Position numbers and translations under genes: made by a program
Assembly: GCA_021397845.1 (NCBI GenBank)
Contig: CM038047.1
Location: 44,795,210 to 44,859,209, forward strand
From: Areca catechu
Lineage: Eukaryota; Streptophyta; Magnoliopsida; Arecales; Arecaceae
Direction of reading: 5' to 3'
DNA length: 64,000 nucleotides
Notes under the pieces: generated by a model
Databases searched by the model: none
The model's input: only the letters and a program-made list of their open reading frames with translations
What the model was told of the DNA's origin: nothing
Shown here: positions 24,384 to 35,603 of the stretch, piece by piece
Position numbering within the stretch: position 1 is the first letter of the stretch
How the letters are laid out: each line of letters starts with the position of its first letter

Positions 24384-24395
24384 TGGTATCAGAGC
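24384..24395 (+). other. Primer-binding site of element A
   Basis: TGGTATCAGAGC, the usual plant initiator tRNA-Met site, two bases after the LTR. Confidence 0.9.
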
Positions 24396-25258
24396 ATAGA
24401 TTAGGGCTTGTTTTCTGTAATTTTTCAGTCCATATATACTCTGTTATTTTAATTATTTATCATTGTTAAAAACTCCAAAAATTCTGAAATTTATTTTCCT
24501 GGATTTATCATAATTCACAGTAATTTTAAAAATTTTTCCAGATTTTATTATGGCTTGTGAGTTTTCTGAAAGCCGAAATAGGGCCTGCAAATTTTCGGCT
24601 CTATTTTTTTTAGCAAGACAAGTTTGGAAGTTTTAGGGTTTTGTTTAGGAGTTTTTGCATATTTCTTAATTTTAGTATATTTCCAGTATATTAGGCCATG
24701 ATTTGCAAGTTTTCTTCTATTTAAGAAAATACCAAAAAAAAAAAAATTACATATTCTCCAAAAATACCAAAAACATCTAACCCTAATTTGCATGATTTGC
24801 CTGCCATCATTGCATAATCTACTTTTAAGGGCACTCTTGCTATATCAGATGGGGGGAGGAGTTAATAACCTCTCCATAGCCCAAAACCACATCCCTTGCA
24901 TTCAGTCCCAAGCCTTAACCTAAAATTAATTAGACTTAATTTGCCCTAGTGGGCTAGGGACACCAACTGGTCGGGTCCAGGCTAGTGTTAGATCACTGTG
25001 TCAAGTTAACCTGTGTGTGCCTTGTGCTCAGTGTCTAGAATGGTGGTTTAGGGATTCAATCCCGAAGGGCTTGTGTGCTGGTCCGCCTACCTGGCCAATC
25101 TCTGATTGGTGTCTAGGATTGGCAATCAGGGACCTAACACTCCCCTTACACCTGCCTGGCTGAGTACAGGGTTACTATAGGCTAGTTTGCCACTCTGATT
25201 GAGCATCTAGTTTGGACTTTAGGTCTAGTCAGCTATAGTCGGTCTGATCGAGTCTTGC
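24396..25258 (+). other. 5' leader of element A
   Basis: About 860 bp without a usable ORF: an AT-rich half (24400-24800) and a GC-richer half (24840-25258). The same leader is present in reverse at 34726-35588 in A'. It may hold the packaging signal, which is inference only. Confidence 0.6.
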
Positions 25259-26854
25259 ATGAGCACTAGATCAGGAGTTTCATATCACCCACCTCCTTCA
25301 CAAATGTCTGAACCCATGGAAAATTTACAAGCCCAAATAAAAGCCATAGCTGATCAAATGGCCCAGATAACTACCCAGATGACCCAATTAACTCAGTCTC
25401 GTATTCAAACCAATGATAGAATTGACCATCTTGCCAATAGGTTTGATCAGTTAAAAGTCCGGGTAGGGACCCCAAGAAAAACCCATGGGTCACAGTCTGA
25501 GCCAGATCCTGATTCCCCTCAACCTAGGAGGACCCCAAACCCTGATCTATACCATGAGGTCGAACCTAGGAGAGCCCCTTATCCTGACCCGTACTACAAT
25601 CCTCAACCTAGGAGGACCCCAAACCCTGATCTATACCTTGAGGCTGAACCTAGGAGAGCCCATCGTCATGATCCAATCCCTAAGGTTAGTCCTAGAAGAC
25701 TCAATCAGGATTTTATAGACCAGGAAGATAGATCCTATTTACCCTCTCCCTACAAGCCTAGTATACCTACAACCTATAGATCTTATGACTCCAAATCCTA
25801 TGAACCTAGAACCTATGAATCCATAACCTATGAACCTAGATCCTATGACTCTAGATCCCATGATCATAGATCCTATGCACCCACACCCTATGAGCCTAGT
25901 AGACCCAACACCCAATATTCTGACCCATATAGGGAGTCCAACCCTAGGAGGACCCAATATTCTGACCTATATAGGGAGTCCAACCCTAGGAGAACCCAGT
26001 ATTCTGACCCATATAGGGAGTCCAATCCTAGGAGGACCCAATATCCTGACCCATATAAAGAGCCCAACCTTAGGAGGACCCCATACCTTGATCCATCCTT
26101 AGAACCTGATCATAGAGCTGACCCAAAATCATATGACCCCAGATCCTATAATCCCATGACCCATAGATCTGCACCCTTGTCCTATGAGCCTAGAGAACCC
26201 ATAACCCCTAAGTATCAGCCTAGTACTAGTCATGCTTCCCCTAGTCAACTTGAACCCCATAGGATTAGTATCTTTAAATATGAACCCAATAGTGAGCCAC
26301 TACCTCTTATACAACCTGAACCTACTAGGAGTAGTACCCATAATCAGAGGCCAGAACCTAACCAATTTCCTGCTAGCCGACCTTCTCCAACTATTCCTGA
26401 GATTCCCAAGGCTTACATTAACGCGGAAGTGTATGAAGCTGATGTGAGCCTAGTGGATGAGTATGAGGGAGAAGAGGAGACACCTTTAGTAGACCTAGAA
26501 TTAGATGACCCAGTAGATACCCAGGTAGAAACCAACCCAGAGCTAGTTGACCGTGACCATATCCAACCTAAAGCTATAATGGAAGAACAAAAAGAGGAAG
26601 AGAACCTAGGTACTGCTACTAGAGCCTTACCTGAGGAAACCATAGAGGAGAGCCAAATTATAGAGTCTAGTCCTAAAATACAAGAACCAGAAGAATTTAT
26701 TAAGGACCTGATCTCTTTGAATCAGTACCCTCAGGATGAGTCTCCTCCTATAGTTCCCATTAAGGACCTCTTTCCTGAGATTAATAACCCATCCTTCCAT
26801 TATACAAACCCCGTAGATATATCGCAACCCATAAGGTTAACCTCATTAGTCTAG
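25259..26854 (+). CDS. Tyr/Pro/Arg-rich protein of element A, gag-like N-terminus, function unknown
   Basis: A 531-residue frame. The start MSTRSGVSYH resembles the MxTRSG start of many plant gypsy gag proteins. Residues 20-70 form a probable coiled coil (MENLQAQIKAIADQMAQ, then ITTQMTQLTQ, DRIDHLANRFDQL). Residues 75-330 are low-complexity and rich in Pro, Arg, Tyr and Asp, with repeats of the type ESNPRRTQYSDPYR (four in a row around residues 222-285) and short SYDSRSYEPRTYE-like units. Residues 385-531 are acidic (DEYEGEEETPLVDLELDD). There is no zinc knuckle, protease or polymerase motif. The frame stops early: compared with A' it lost one base near 26835, and the homologous reading continues in another frame to 27159. 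The intact protein was probably about 640 residues. I do not recognise a function. Confidence 0.65.
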   Translation: MSTRSGVSYHPPPSQMSEPMENLQAQIKAIADQMAQITTQMTQLTQSRIQTNDRIDHLANRFDQLKVRVGTPRKTHGSQSEPDPDSPQPRRTPNPDLYHEVEPRRAPYPDPYYNPQPRRTPNPDLYLEAEPRRAHRHDPIPKVSPRRLNQDFIDQEDRSYLPSPYKPSIPTTYRSYDSKSYEPRTYESITYEPRSYDSRSHDHRSYAPTPYEPSRPNTQYSDPYRESNPRRTQYSDLYRESNPRRTQYSDPYRESNPRRTQYPDPYKEPNLRRTPYLDPSLEPDHRADPKSYDPRSYNPMTHRSAPLSYEPREPITPKYQPSTSHASPSQLEPHRISIFKYEPNSEPLPLIQPEPTRSSTHNQRPEPNQFPASRPSPTIPEIPKAYINAEVYEADVSLVDEYEGEEETPLVDLELDDPVDTQVETNPELVDRDHIQPKAIMEEQKEEENLGTATRALPEETIEESQIIESSPKIQEPEEFIKDLISLNQYPQDESPPIVPIKDLFPEINNPSFHYTNPVDISQPIRLTSLV

Positions 26855-26868
26855 GATTAGTCCCTGAC

Positions 26869-27159
26869 ATGCCTTCTTTGATTCTACTTTATCCAACTAA
26901 CCCAGAACCTTTTTCTCTACCCTACCAGAGTAATTCTGAACCCACTTCCTATTTTCTACCCTTTCCTGAGTTTTCTCATGTGTCTAGAACTATTAGGTTA
27001 CATTTTGTTGAGGTTACTAGGTTGCAAGGATCCATAGAGCCCATCCCATTTGCTATCTACTTTTGGCAGACCCTCTGGCACTTATTAGGAGTTACTAGCA
27101 AATTTTCTTCTGCATGTCATCCATCAACCACGACTCATGCCCCCATGCTCAAGTGGTAG
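26869..27159 (+). pseudogene. C-terminal part of the element A protein, shifted out of frame
   Basis: A 96-residue frame beginning MPSLILLYPTNPEPF and containing NSEPTSYFLPFPEFS. In A' the same sequence is joined in frame to the upstream acidic part (the frame ending at 32828), so the separation in A is a 1-base frameshift near 26835. The end includes IYFWQTLWHLLG, a hydrophobic, Trp-containing helix-like stretch. Function unknown. Confidence 0.6.
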
Positions 27160-27309
27160 TTAAGACCTAATAAACCTCTTTAGTCGAGTCTGCTAGGTGT
27201 AGGTTTGAGTCCTTTGCATCATCTTGTTAGGAGTTTGCATGTGCCTAGCATGTTCACCACCCGCACTAATGTTAAAACAACTGGCTAATTCCCGAAGATG
27301 GATCAAAAA

Positions 27310-27819
27310 AATTTGATGTAGTGGATTTTATCTTGGTTAGGCTTAGGCCTAAAAGAAGCTTCATGCTCGCAGAGCCGGACCTTTCAAAGTGATAGAGAAG
27401 GTTGGATCAAATGCCTAGGTGTTAGACTTGCCTTCGGATTTGGGCATTAGTTCTACCTTCAATATTACAGACCTGGTTGAGTATAGGGAACCGGCAGTGC
27501 TACCTAGTGAGGTCTTTGGACCTATTCCTTTTCATTATGAGTGACCCTAACCTAGAGTGTCCGCAAACAAATTTGGCCTGAGAGAGGAGAACAGATCGAG
27601 CGTATCCAGGATAATCAAGCCATCACAACCCAGGGCCATGACTATCAACGCTTCCTGGTCCGATGGCAATGCCGGCCAGAGTCGGACGATTCATGGATTT
27701 CTCGAGAGGACTTGCAATGCCTCAACCCAGACCTTCACGAGAGATATGTGAGCCAGTCTAACCTTCACTCGATAGGATCGAGTTCCTCCCACCCCGGGAG
27801 AATTGGTGGGGACACCTGA
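27310..27819 (+). pseudogene. Remnant of gypsy pol C-terminus with chromodomain-like end
   Basis: Segments read FDVVDFILVRLRPKR, LPSDLGISSTFNITDLVEY and then, in frame 27562-27819, ERIERIQDNQAITTQ, YQRFLVRWQCRPESDDSWIS and REDLQCLNPDL. These are the familiar post-integrase block and the chromodomain-like end of plant chromovirus polyproteins. The stop codon at 27817-27819 lies 14 bases inside the 3' LTR, as often seen in this group. The upstream part of integrase and all of RT are absent. It identifies the parent of element A as a chromovirus; a host heterochromatin-binding role is known for chromodomains but not shown here. Confidence 0.75.
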
Positions 27820-29259
27820 GGCACCAGAATAAGACAGAGGCTTTTTCAACCCTCTGTAAATTGATCAATAATTTATGAGTCCATCTGTAATAAGGGCTTA
27901 GCTCATCTGAGTCCATTTTAGTTGTTATTTGAGTATTTTTAGTTGTTATTTCAGTTATGTACTAGTCAGCTCATGTTGAGCTAGTTCAGTCCAATGCTAG
28001 TCAGCTCATGTTGAGCTAATTTTATTTTTTGAGTCCTGTCCAAACATACTAAAAACTCAAGACTATATCATACAAGTGAAGACCAAGTCCAACTAGATTG
28101 AAGACATGGAAGTATAGCACAAGTCCAACCCAGCTTGAAGATTTGAAGACCCCAGGAGGAAAATTCAGAAAACCCTGATTTCTTGCAGATGCCCTCCAGA
28201 TGCCCAGATTCCCTTCCAGATGCCAAAGTATATTCATAGATAAGGGCATCCATGATTCCAGAGGTCCATCTGCATCCTAGCCCAAAGAAATCAAACCCAG
28301 GTGCCAAGCCCAAGCCCCTAAGAAGCAAGATACCAGGGAATATTCCTGCTACCTGGCTACCATGCCACCCCAGCTTCCATAGGCCCAAACCCATGCACCC
28401 GAGCCCCTTTGGGCCGGCCTTTTGCTGCTCCTAGAAGCCCAACACACCCCCCTAGGCATCCTTGGAGTCTTGACCAAGTCAAGAAAATTTTTAGGAATTT
28501 TTCTACCTAATATTTTCTTATTTTCTAGCTAGGGTTTGAGAAGGAAAAGGATTCTTATGTAAAGACTTATGTACCCTTACTTGGAGCCCAAGGTTAAGGG
28601 TCTATTTAAGGGACCCTAGCCTCTTGTATGAGGAGAATTTTTGATGAATGAAATCCTTGAGTTCTTCTATTGAGTGGTGTGATACCCTGCTGTATGCATA
28701 AAGAGGTTTGTGAGAGTTCTTCTTCCCGGTGTTTGCAATCATCTTCCTGCTGCCAACAAACCCTCCAGATCCCTGGATGCCCACTCCAAAAGAAGCCTTC
28801 CCTTACTATTTTTACTTTGTTTTCTTGTTCCTTTGTGAGCTTTCTAACCCCTGACAGGTCATTTGCAGGTCCCCGAGTTCCTACGAATCCAACGACTCCA
28901 GCCAAGCCTCAATCGGATCACCGAGCAGAAAGCCGGGTATCCGCGGGTCTTTGGCTCGATTTTTCAGGCCGCATCCATCGAGGAACGAGAGACCCCTTCA
29001 CTGCGATCTTCACAGATGTTGTCAGGTACACCCCTCTACCTCCAGTAGTTTTATTGTAGGAGAACTTGCCCTAACCGAGGCTTCTCAGCCCCGGCGGTCC
29101 TTCTTTGCTACTTTTCTAGGTCCTAATCTACATGCTGATCTTCAAAAAAATTCATAAAAAATTCTCTACAAATAATTTTGATCTGAAATTTAGGAATTAA
29201 TCACCTAACTCAACATGTAAAACATACAAAAAATTTGCATGCAAATTAGTCCCGCATCA
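27804..29259 (+). repeat. 3' LTR of element A
   Basis: TGGTGGGGACACC...CCCGCATCA, 1456 bp, nearly identical to the 5' LTR with scattered substitutions. It is followed by CTCTT, the target duplication. Confidence 0.92.
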
Positions 29260-29264
29260 CTCTT

Positions 29265-29817
29265 CATTCTCTCGGGATGAAGTTCTCCATCGAAAGCCTG
29301 ATGAAGGGGCCCAGAAGAGGAACGCCCCTGAGGGGGGCCGAAGGCTCCCCTGAAGAGAGCCCGAACGGAGGCGGGCCAGGAGCCCAGGCCCACTCCAGAT
29401 TCTACTAGGCCCAGGGCGATGGGTTTGGCTCCCAGGCCATCTCAGCGGCAGACACCCACCACGGACATCGTCGAGATCGACGAGGTCGGGGAGGTGGGGT
29501 GATCGACACCTCCCCCTGCTGCTGCTGCACCAGTCGCCACGCCGGCGGTAGCGATGACCGCCCCGAGGGTGGCGCCATCGATCGCAGCTCCGTCGAGCAG
29601 GGGGACTCCAGCTCAGTCCCCTCCTGATCTTCAGTTGGCACCGCCCACCCTCCATGGGGGCTTCTCCGTCATCAGCGACCAAGGCCACGCGGAGAAGATG
29701 ATGGAGTTTGCAGCACGACCGCGGGATCACCGCCTGAGGGGCGGTCGAGACTACATTGACGCCCTGCTCGGGACCCTTCCCCTGCTTTTCACAATAAGCA
29801 CCTAGCCCTTCCACTTA
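29265..29817 (+). pseudogene. Decayed middle part of the element B antisense gene
   Basis: Directly after element A the sequence resumes with an ATGAAGTTCTCC-like exon start (29278) and a GC-rich, Ala/Pro/Gly-rich reading broken by several stops. Its position between the domain exon and the coiled-coil exon matches the low-complexity middle exon of element C's antisense gene (54110-54646). Other open frames on either strand here are by-products of GC-rich codons. Confidence 0.4.
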
Positions 29818-30459
29818 ATGTTCCAGTTGGGTCTTCTTGGACCCTCAACTCTTCCTCTGATGCAGATCGGGACCGACATGCTGCTGCTTTGGGACTTTCT
29901 CTCCGCCTCAACAAAGAAAGAGGCCAAGAAGGAGCGGAAGCTGAGCAAGTTGGCGGTCGATGTGATGGATCTTGTGGACAAGGGCCAGGAGCTGTGGGGG
30001 AGGAATGAGACCCTCCGGGAGGACTTGGCCCATTCTGATAGCCGGGTCAGGGAACTTGAGTCCTCTCTCTTCGAGGAAAGGATCTTGAGTCAGCGCCGGA
30101 CCGAAGACGATGTAGCCGAGATCACACACCTCTGGGGGCAGTCCCGGTCACTGAAGCAAATGATGTGGCAAGAAGCTGATGTGCTGACTTGTACTCTCTG
30201 TCAGATGCCATGTCAGGAAGTCCGCCACGGTGGACACCCCATCTCGGACTCCTTCGACCGGGTCGAGCTCCTCCGGATCAATGAGGCGACCTGCCAAAAC
30301 CGAGTTCTGTCCTCTGCTAGGTTGGCACTCACAAGCTCGGGGCGCCTAGGCCGGAGCCGAGCGATCTCCTTCACTAGATCGAGCTCCTCCGGGGCTGAGC
30401 CCCCTGAGCCGGAGTCGAGCTCAGCCCTCCTCCGCCAGGTCGATCCCCTTCGAGGCTAA
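29818..30459 (+). CDS. Coiled-coil exon of the element B antisense gene
   Basis: A 213-residue frame. Residues 40-115 are a heptad-rich, charged coiled coil (KKERKLSKLAVDVMDLVDK, ETLREDLAHSDSRVRELESS, TEDDVAEITHLW). This is the same type and position as the coiled-coil exon at 54726-55115 in element C. The C-terminal 60 residues come from a local repeat (see 30330-30660). The ATG at 29818 is the first in frame but the true exon start may be an acceptor near 29860 (ttcctctgatgcag/atcgg). Function unknown. Confidence 0.45.
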   Translation: MFQLGLLGPSTLPLMQIGTDMLLLWDFLSASTKKEAKKERKLSKLAVDVMDLVDKGQELWGRNETLREDLAHSDSRVRELESSLFEERILSQRRTEDDVAEITHLWGQSRSLKQMMWQEADVLTCTLCQMPCQEVRHGGHPISDSFDRVELLRINEATCQNRVLSSARLALTSSGRLGRSRAISFTRSSSSGAEPPEPESSSALLRQVDPLRG

Positions 30460-30660
30460 GACCCCTGGATCGGAGTCGAGCTCGGCCCTCCTCCGCCAGG
30501 TCGAGCCCCTTCAAGGTCGAGCCCTCCGAGGAGGAGTTGAGTCCTCCTCCGCCGGGTCTAGCCCCTCCGAGGTCGAGCCCCCTGAGCCGGAGTCGAGCTT
30601 AGCCCTCCTTCGCCAGGTCGAGCCCTTCAGAGGTCGAGCTTCCCAGGCCAGAGTCGAGTT
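30330..30660. repeat. GC-rich degenerate tandem repeat, period about 60 bp
   Basis: Imperfect units built on 'ctcctccgccaggtcgagcccc' and 'ctgagccggagtcgagct' recur about five times. The repeat overlaps the end of the coiled-coil frame and continues to the A' insertion. Units vary in length. Confidence 0.6.
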
Positions 30661-30702
30661 CCAACTCTCCAGTTTGGCAACCAACTCGGACAGCACCACC
30701 GG

Positions 30703-32160
30703 TGATGGGGAACTAATATGCATGCAATTTTTTTTGTATGTTTTACATGTTGAGTTAGGTGATTAATTCCCAAATTTCAGATCAAAATTATTTGTAAGAA
30801 ATTTTGTATGAATTTTTGAAGATCAGCATGCAGATTAGGACCTAGAAAAGTAGCAAAGAAGGACCGCCGGGGCTGAGAAGCCTCGGTTAGGGCAAGTTCT
30901 CCTACAATAAAACTATTGGAGGTAGAGGGGTGTACCTGACAATGTCTGTGAAGATCGCAGCGAAGGGGTCTCTCGTTCCTCGACGGATGCGGCCTGGAAA
31001 ACCGAGCCAAAGACCCGCGGATACTCGGCTTTCTGCTCGGTGATCCGATTGAGGCTTGGCTGGAGTCGTTGGATTCGTAGGAACTCAGGGACCTGCAAAC
31101 GACCTGTCAGGGGTTAGAAAGCTCACAAAGGAACAAGAAAACAAAGTAAAAACAGCAAGGGAAGGCTTCTTTTGGAGTGGGCGTCCAGGGATCTGGAGGG
31201 TTTGTTGGCAGCAGGAAGATGATTGCAAACACCGGGAAGAAGAACTCTCACAAACCCCTTTATGCACACAGCAGGGTATCACACCACTCAATAGAAGAAC
31301 TCAAGGTTTTCATTCATCAAAAATTCTCCCTTCATACAAGAGGCTAGGGTCCCTTAAATAGACCCTTAACCTTGGGCTCCAAGTAAGGGTACATAAGTCT
31401 TTACATAAGAATCCTTTTCCCTCTCAAACCCTAGCTAGAAAATAAGGAAATATTAGGTAGAAAAATCCCTAAAAATTTTCTTGACTTGGTCAAGACTCCA
31501 AGGACGCCTAGGGGGGCGTGTTGGGTTTCTAGGAGCAGCAAAAGGCCGGCCCAAAGGGGCTCGGGTGCATGGATTTGGGCCTCTGGAAGCTGGGGTGGCC
31601 TGGTAGCCAGGTAGCAGGAATATTCCCTGGTATCTTGCTTCTTAGGGGCTTGGGCTTGGCACCTGGGCTTGATTTCTTTGGACTAGGATGCAGATGGACC
31701 TCTGGAATCATGGATGCCCTTATCTATGAATATACTTTGGCATCTGGAAGAGAATCTGGGCATCTGGAGGGCATATGCAAGAAATCAGGGTTTTCTGAAT
31801 TTTCCTCCTGGGGTCTTCAAATCTTCAAGCTGGGTTGGACTTGTGCTATACTTCCATGTCTTCAATCTAGTTGGACTTGGTCTTCACTTGTATGATATAG
31901 TCTTGGGTCTTCAGTATGCTTGGACAGGACTCAAAAAAATAAAATTAGCTCAACATGAGCTGACTAACATTGGACTGAACTAGCTCAACATGAGCTGACT
32001 AGTACAGAACTGAAATAACAACTAAAAATACTCAAATAACAACTAAAATGGACTCAGATGAGCTAAGCCCTTATTACAGATGGACTCATAAATTATTGAT
32101 CAATTTACAGAGGGTTGAAAAAGCCTCTGTCTTATTCTGGTGCCTCGGGTGTCCCCACCA
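30703..32160 (-). repeat. 3' LTR of element A'
   Basis: On the + strand TGATGGGGAACTAAT...GGTGTCCCCACCA. Pairs with 35604-37061. In element orientation it follows the pol remnant stop region. Confidence 0.9.
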
Positions 32161-32680
32161 ATTCTCCCGGGGTGGGAGGAACTCGACCCTGTCGAGTGAA
32201 GGTTAGACTGGCTCACATATCTCTCAAGAAGGTCTGGGTTGAGGCATTGCAAGTCCTCTCGAAAAATTCATGAATCGTCCGACTCTGGTCGGCCTTGCCA
32301 TCGGACCAGGAAGCGTTGATAGTCATGGCCCTGGGTCGTGATGGCTTGATTGTCCAGGATACGCTCGATCCGTTCTCCTCTCTCAGGCCAAATTTGTTTA
32401 TGGACACTCTAGGTTAGGGTCACTTACAATGAAAAGGAATAGGTCCAAAGGCCTCACTAGGTAGCGCTGCCGGTTCCCTATACTCAACCAGGTCTGTAAT
32501 ATTGAAGGTAGAACTAATGCCCAAATCCGAAGGCAAGTCTAATACCTAGGCATTTGATCCAACCTTCTCTATCACTTTAAAAGGTCCGGCTCTGCAAGCA
32601 TGAAGCTTCTTTTAGGCCTAAGCCTAACCAAGATAGAATCCACTACATCAAATTCTTTGACCCTTCTTCGGAAATTAGCC
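32142..32680 (-). pseudogene. Chromodomain-like pol remnant of element A'
   Basis: Mirror of 27310-27819. It reads RLRPKRSFMLAEPDLLK, then ERIERILDNQAITTQ and YQRFLVRWQGRPESDDS. A TGA stop replaces the Trp codon (TGG in element A) in the next position, truncating the chromodomain. The consensus Gly in RWQGRP is kept here, whereas A has Cys. Confidence 0.7.
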
Positions 32681-32827
32681 AGTTGTTTTAAGATTAGTGC
32701 GGGTGGTGAACATGCTAGGCATATGCAGACTTCTAACAAATGATGCAAAGGACTCATACTGACACCTAACAGACTCGACTATGCATTCCTATCGAAGGAA
32801 ATTTTATTGAACTCTTTGGATCTAAAC

Positions 32828-34725
32828 CTAATAGATTATAGGTTCTCTAGGTTTGATCCTAGCTTGACATGCACATGAAAATTTACAGTGAACTTCTAGC
32901 AAATTCCAAAGAGTATGCCAGAAGTAAGATGCAAACCTAACATGCGTGATGAATGCATGCAGTATGCTAATCTCAGCTAAATGCAATCTAATGATCCTAG
33001 AAATGCTGGAGGTGTCAGGAAAGGACAGAAAATAGGAAGTGGGTTCAGAATTAGTTTGGTAAGGTAGAGAAAAAGGTTCATGGTTAGTTAGATAAAGTAG
33101 GATAAAAGACGGGGTGTCAGGAACTAATCCTATACTAATGATGTTAACCTTACGAGGTTGAGCTATATTTACAGGGTTTGCATAATGGAAGGATGGATCG
33201 CCAATTTCGAGGAAGAGGTCCTTAATGGGAACTATAGGAGGGGACTCATCTTGAAGGTATTGATTCAAAGAGATCAGGCCCTTAATAAATTCTTCTGGTT
33301 CTTGTATTTTTGGACTAGACTCTGTAATTTGGCTCTCCTCTATGGTTTCCTCAGGTAAGGCTCTAGCAGCAGTACCTAGGTTCTCTTCCTCTATTTGTTC
33401 TTCCATTATAGCTTTAGGTTGGATGTGGTCAAGGTCAACTAGCTCTGGGTTGGTTTCTACCTGGGTATCTACTGGGTCAGCTAATTCTAGGTCTACTAAA
33501 GGTGTCTCCTCTTCTCCCTCATACTCATCCACTAGGCTCACATCAGCTTCATACACTTCCGCGTTAATGTAAGCCTTGCGAATCTCAGGAATGGTTGGAG
33601 AAGGTCAGCTAGCAGGAAATTGGTTAGGTTCTGGTCTCTGATTATGGGTACTACTCCTAGTAGGTTCAGGTTGTATAAGGGGTAGTGGCTCACTACTGGG
33701 TTCGTATTTAGGGATACTAATCCTATGGGGTTCAAGTTGACTAGGGGAAGCATGACTAGTACTAGGTTGATACTTAGGGGTTATGGGTTCTCTAGGCTCA
33801 TAGGACAAGGGTGCAGATTTATGGGTCATGGGATTATAGGATCTGGGGTCATATGATTTTGGGTCAGCTCTATGATCAGGTTCTAAGGATGGATCAAGGT
33901 ATGGGGTCCTCCTAAGGTTGCGCTCTCTATATGGGTCAGGATATTGGGTCCTCCTAGGATTGGACTCCCTATATGGGTCAGAATACTGGGTTCTCCTAGG
34001 GTTGGACTCCCTATATAGGTCAGAATATTGGGTCTTCCTAGGGTTGGACTCCCTATATGGGTCAGAATATTGGGTGTTGGGTCTACTAGGCTCATAGGGT
34101 GTGGGTGCATAGGATCTATGATAATGGGATCTAGAATCATAGGATGTTGGTTCATAGGTTATGGATTCATAGGTTCTAGGTTCATAGGATTTGGAGTCAT
34201 AAGATCTATAGGTTGTAGGTATACTAGGCTTGTAGGGAGAGGGTAAATAGGATCTATCTTCCTGGTCTATAAAATCCTGATTAAGTCTTCTAGGATAACC
34301 TTAGGGATTGGGTCATGACGATGGGCTCTCCTAGGTTCAGCCTCAAGGTATGGATCAGGGTTTGGGGTCCTCCTAGGTTGAGGATTGTAGTACGGGTCAG
34401 GATAAGGGGCTCTCCTAGGTTCGACCTCATGGTATAGATCAGGGTTTGGGGTCCTCCTAGGTTGAGGGGAATCAGGATCTGGCTCAGACTGTGACCCATG
34501 GGTTTTTCTTGGGGTCCCTACCCGGACTTTTAACTGATCAAACCTATTGGCAAGATGGTCAATTCTATCATTGGTTTGAATACGAGACTGAGTTAACTGG
34601 GTCATCTGGGTAGTTATCTGGGCCATTTGATCAGCTAGGGCTTTTATTTGGGCTTGTAAATTTTCCATGGATTCAGACATTTATGAAGGAGGTGGGTGAT
34701 ATGAAACTCCTGATCTAGTGCTCAT
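32828..34725 (-). pseudogene. Broken copy of the Tyr/Pro/Arg-rich element A protein
   Basis: Starts at the homologous ATG (34725) but hits TAA at 34683-34681, where element A has CAA. A further start at 34680 (MSESMENLQ) reads the coiled coil, then a frameshift near 34300 breaks the repeat region. The C-terminal half (33556-32828) is open for 242 residues and continues through the point where element A is frameshifted, ending FSCACQARIKPREPIIY. It therefore supplies the missing C-terminus of the family protein. Confidence 0.7.
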
Positions 34726-35588
34726 GCAAGACTCGATCAGACCGACTATAGCTGACTAGACCTAAAGTCCAAACTAGATGCTCAATCAGGGTGGCAAACT
34801 AGCCTATAGTAACCCTGTACTCAGCCAGGCAGGTGTAAGGGGAGTGTTAGGTCCCTGATTGCCAATCCTAGACACCAATCAGAGATTGGCCAGGTAGGCG
34901 GACCAGCACACAAGCCCTTCGGGATTGAATCCCTAAACCACCGTTCTAGACACTGAGCACAAGGCACACACAGGTTAACTTGACACAGTGATCTAACACT
35001 AGCCCGGACCCGACCAGTTGGTGTCCCTAGCCCACTAGGGCAAATTAAGTCTAATTAATTTTAGGTTAAGGCTTGGGACTGAATGCAAGGGATGTGGTTT
35101 TGGGCTAAGGAGAGGTGATCAAATCCTCCCCCCATCTGATATAGCAAGAGTGCCCTTAAAAGTAAATTATGCAATGATGGCAGGCAGATGAGGATGCAAA
35201 TTAGGGTTTAGATATTTTTTTTGGTATTTTTGAAAAATATGTATATTTTTTTTGGTATTTTTTAAATAGAAGGAAACTTGCAAATCATGGCCTAATATAC
35301 TGGAAATATACTAAAATTAAGAAATATGCAAAAACTCCTAAACAAAATTCTAAAACTTCCAAACTTGTCTTGCTAAAAAAAATAGAGCCAAAAATTTGCA
35401 GGCCCTATTTCGGCTTGCAGAAAATTCACAGGACATAATAAAATCTGGAAAAATTTATAAAATTACTGCGAATTATGATAAATCCAGGAAAATAAATTTC
35501 AGAATTTTGGAGTTTTTAACAGGAAGAAATAATTAAAATAACAGAGTATATACGGACTGAAAAATTGCAGAAAACAAGCCCTAATCTA

Positions 35589-35600
35589 AGCTCTGATACC
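35589..35600 (-). other. Primer-binding site of element A'
   Basis: On the + strand gctctgatacca, the exact complement of TGGTATCAGAGC, adjacent to the 5' LTR of A'. Confidence 0.9.
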
Positions 35601-35603
35601 AAA

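Larger units (their letters stand above)
22927..29259 (+). mobile_element. Element A: complete non-autonomous Ty3-gypsy (chromovirus-derived) retrotransposon
   Basis: Two LTRs (22927-24381, 27804-29259), primer-binding site TGGTATCAGAGC at 24384-24395, and identical 5-bp target duplications CTCTT (22922-22926 and 29260-29264). The internal region is only about 3.4 kb. It has no protease, reverse transcriptase or RNase H. It encodes one long unusual protein (25259-26854, continuing to 27159 after a frameshift) and a remnant of the pol C-terminus with a chromodomain-like end (27310-27819). It must have moved using enzymes from another element. A second copy, A', is inverted at 30703-37061. Confidence 0.9.
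18985..30702 (-). mobile_element. Element B: Tat-type Ty3-gypsy retrotransposon, partial, interrupted by element A
   Basis: The left part is an LTR (18985-21508) ending at a purine tract on the minus strand. It is followed by a + strand gene of the 'putative gypsy type transposon' family (21999 onward), the same arrangement as in the complete element C (51937-60963). Element orientation is therefore minus, with this LTR as the 3' LTR. Gag and pol were not found in the window; they should lie further right, beyond A', but only unclassified sequence is there. A is inserted at 22927-29259, and A' starts at 30703 inside B. The right boundary is uncertain. Confidence 0.6.

Noticed and set aside
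29257..29814. 185-residue open frame on the minus strand.
   Set aside because: Opposite to the antisense gene remnant in GC-rich DNA; Arg/Ser/Gly-rich composition typical of a shadow frame, and it begins at the A insertion border.
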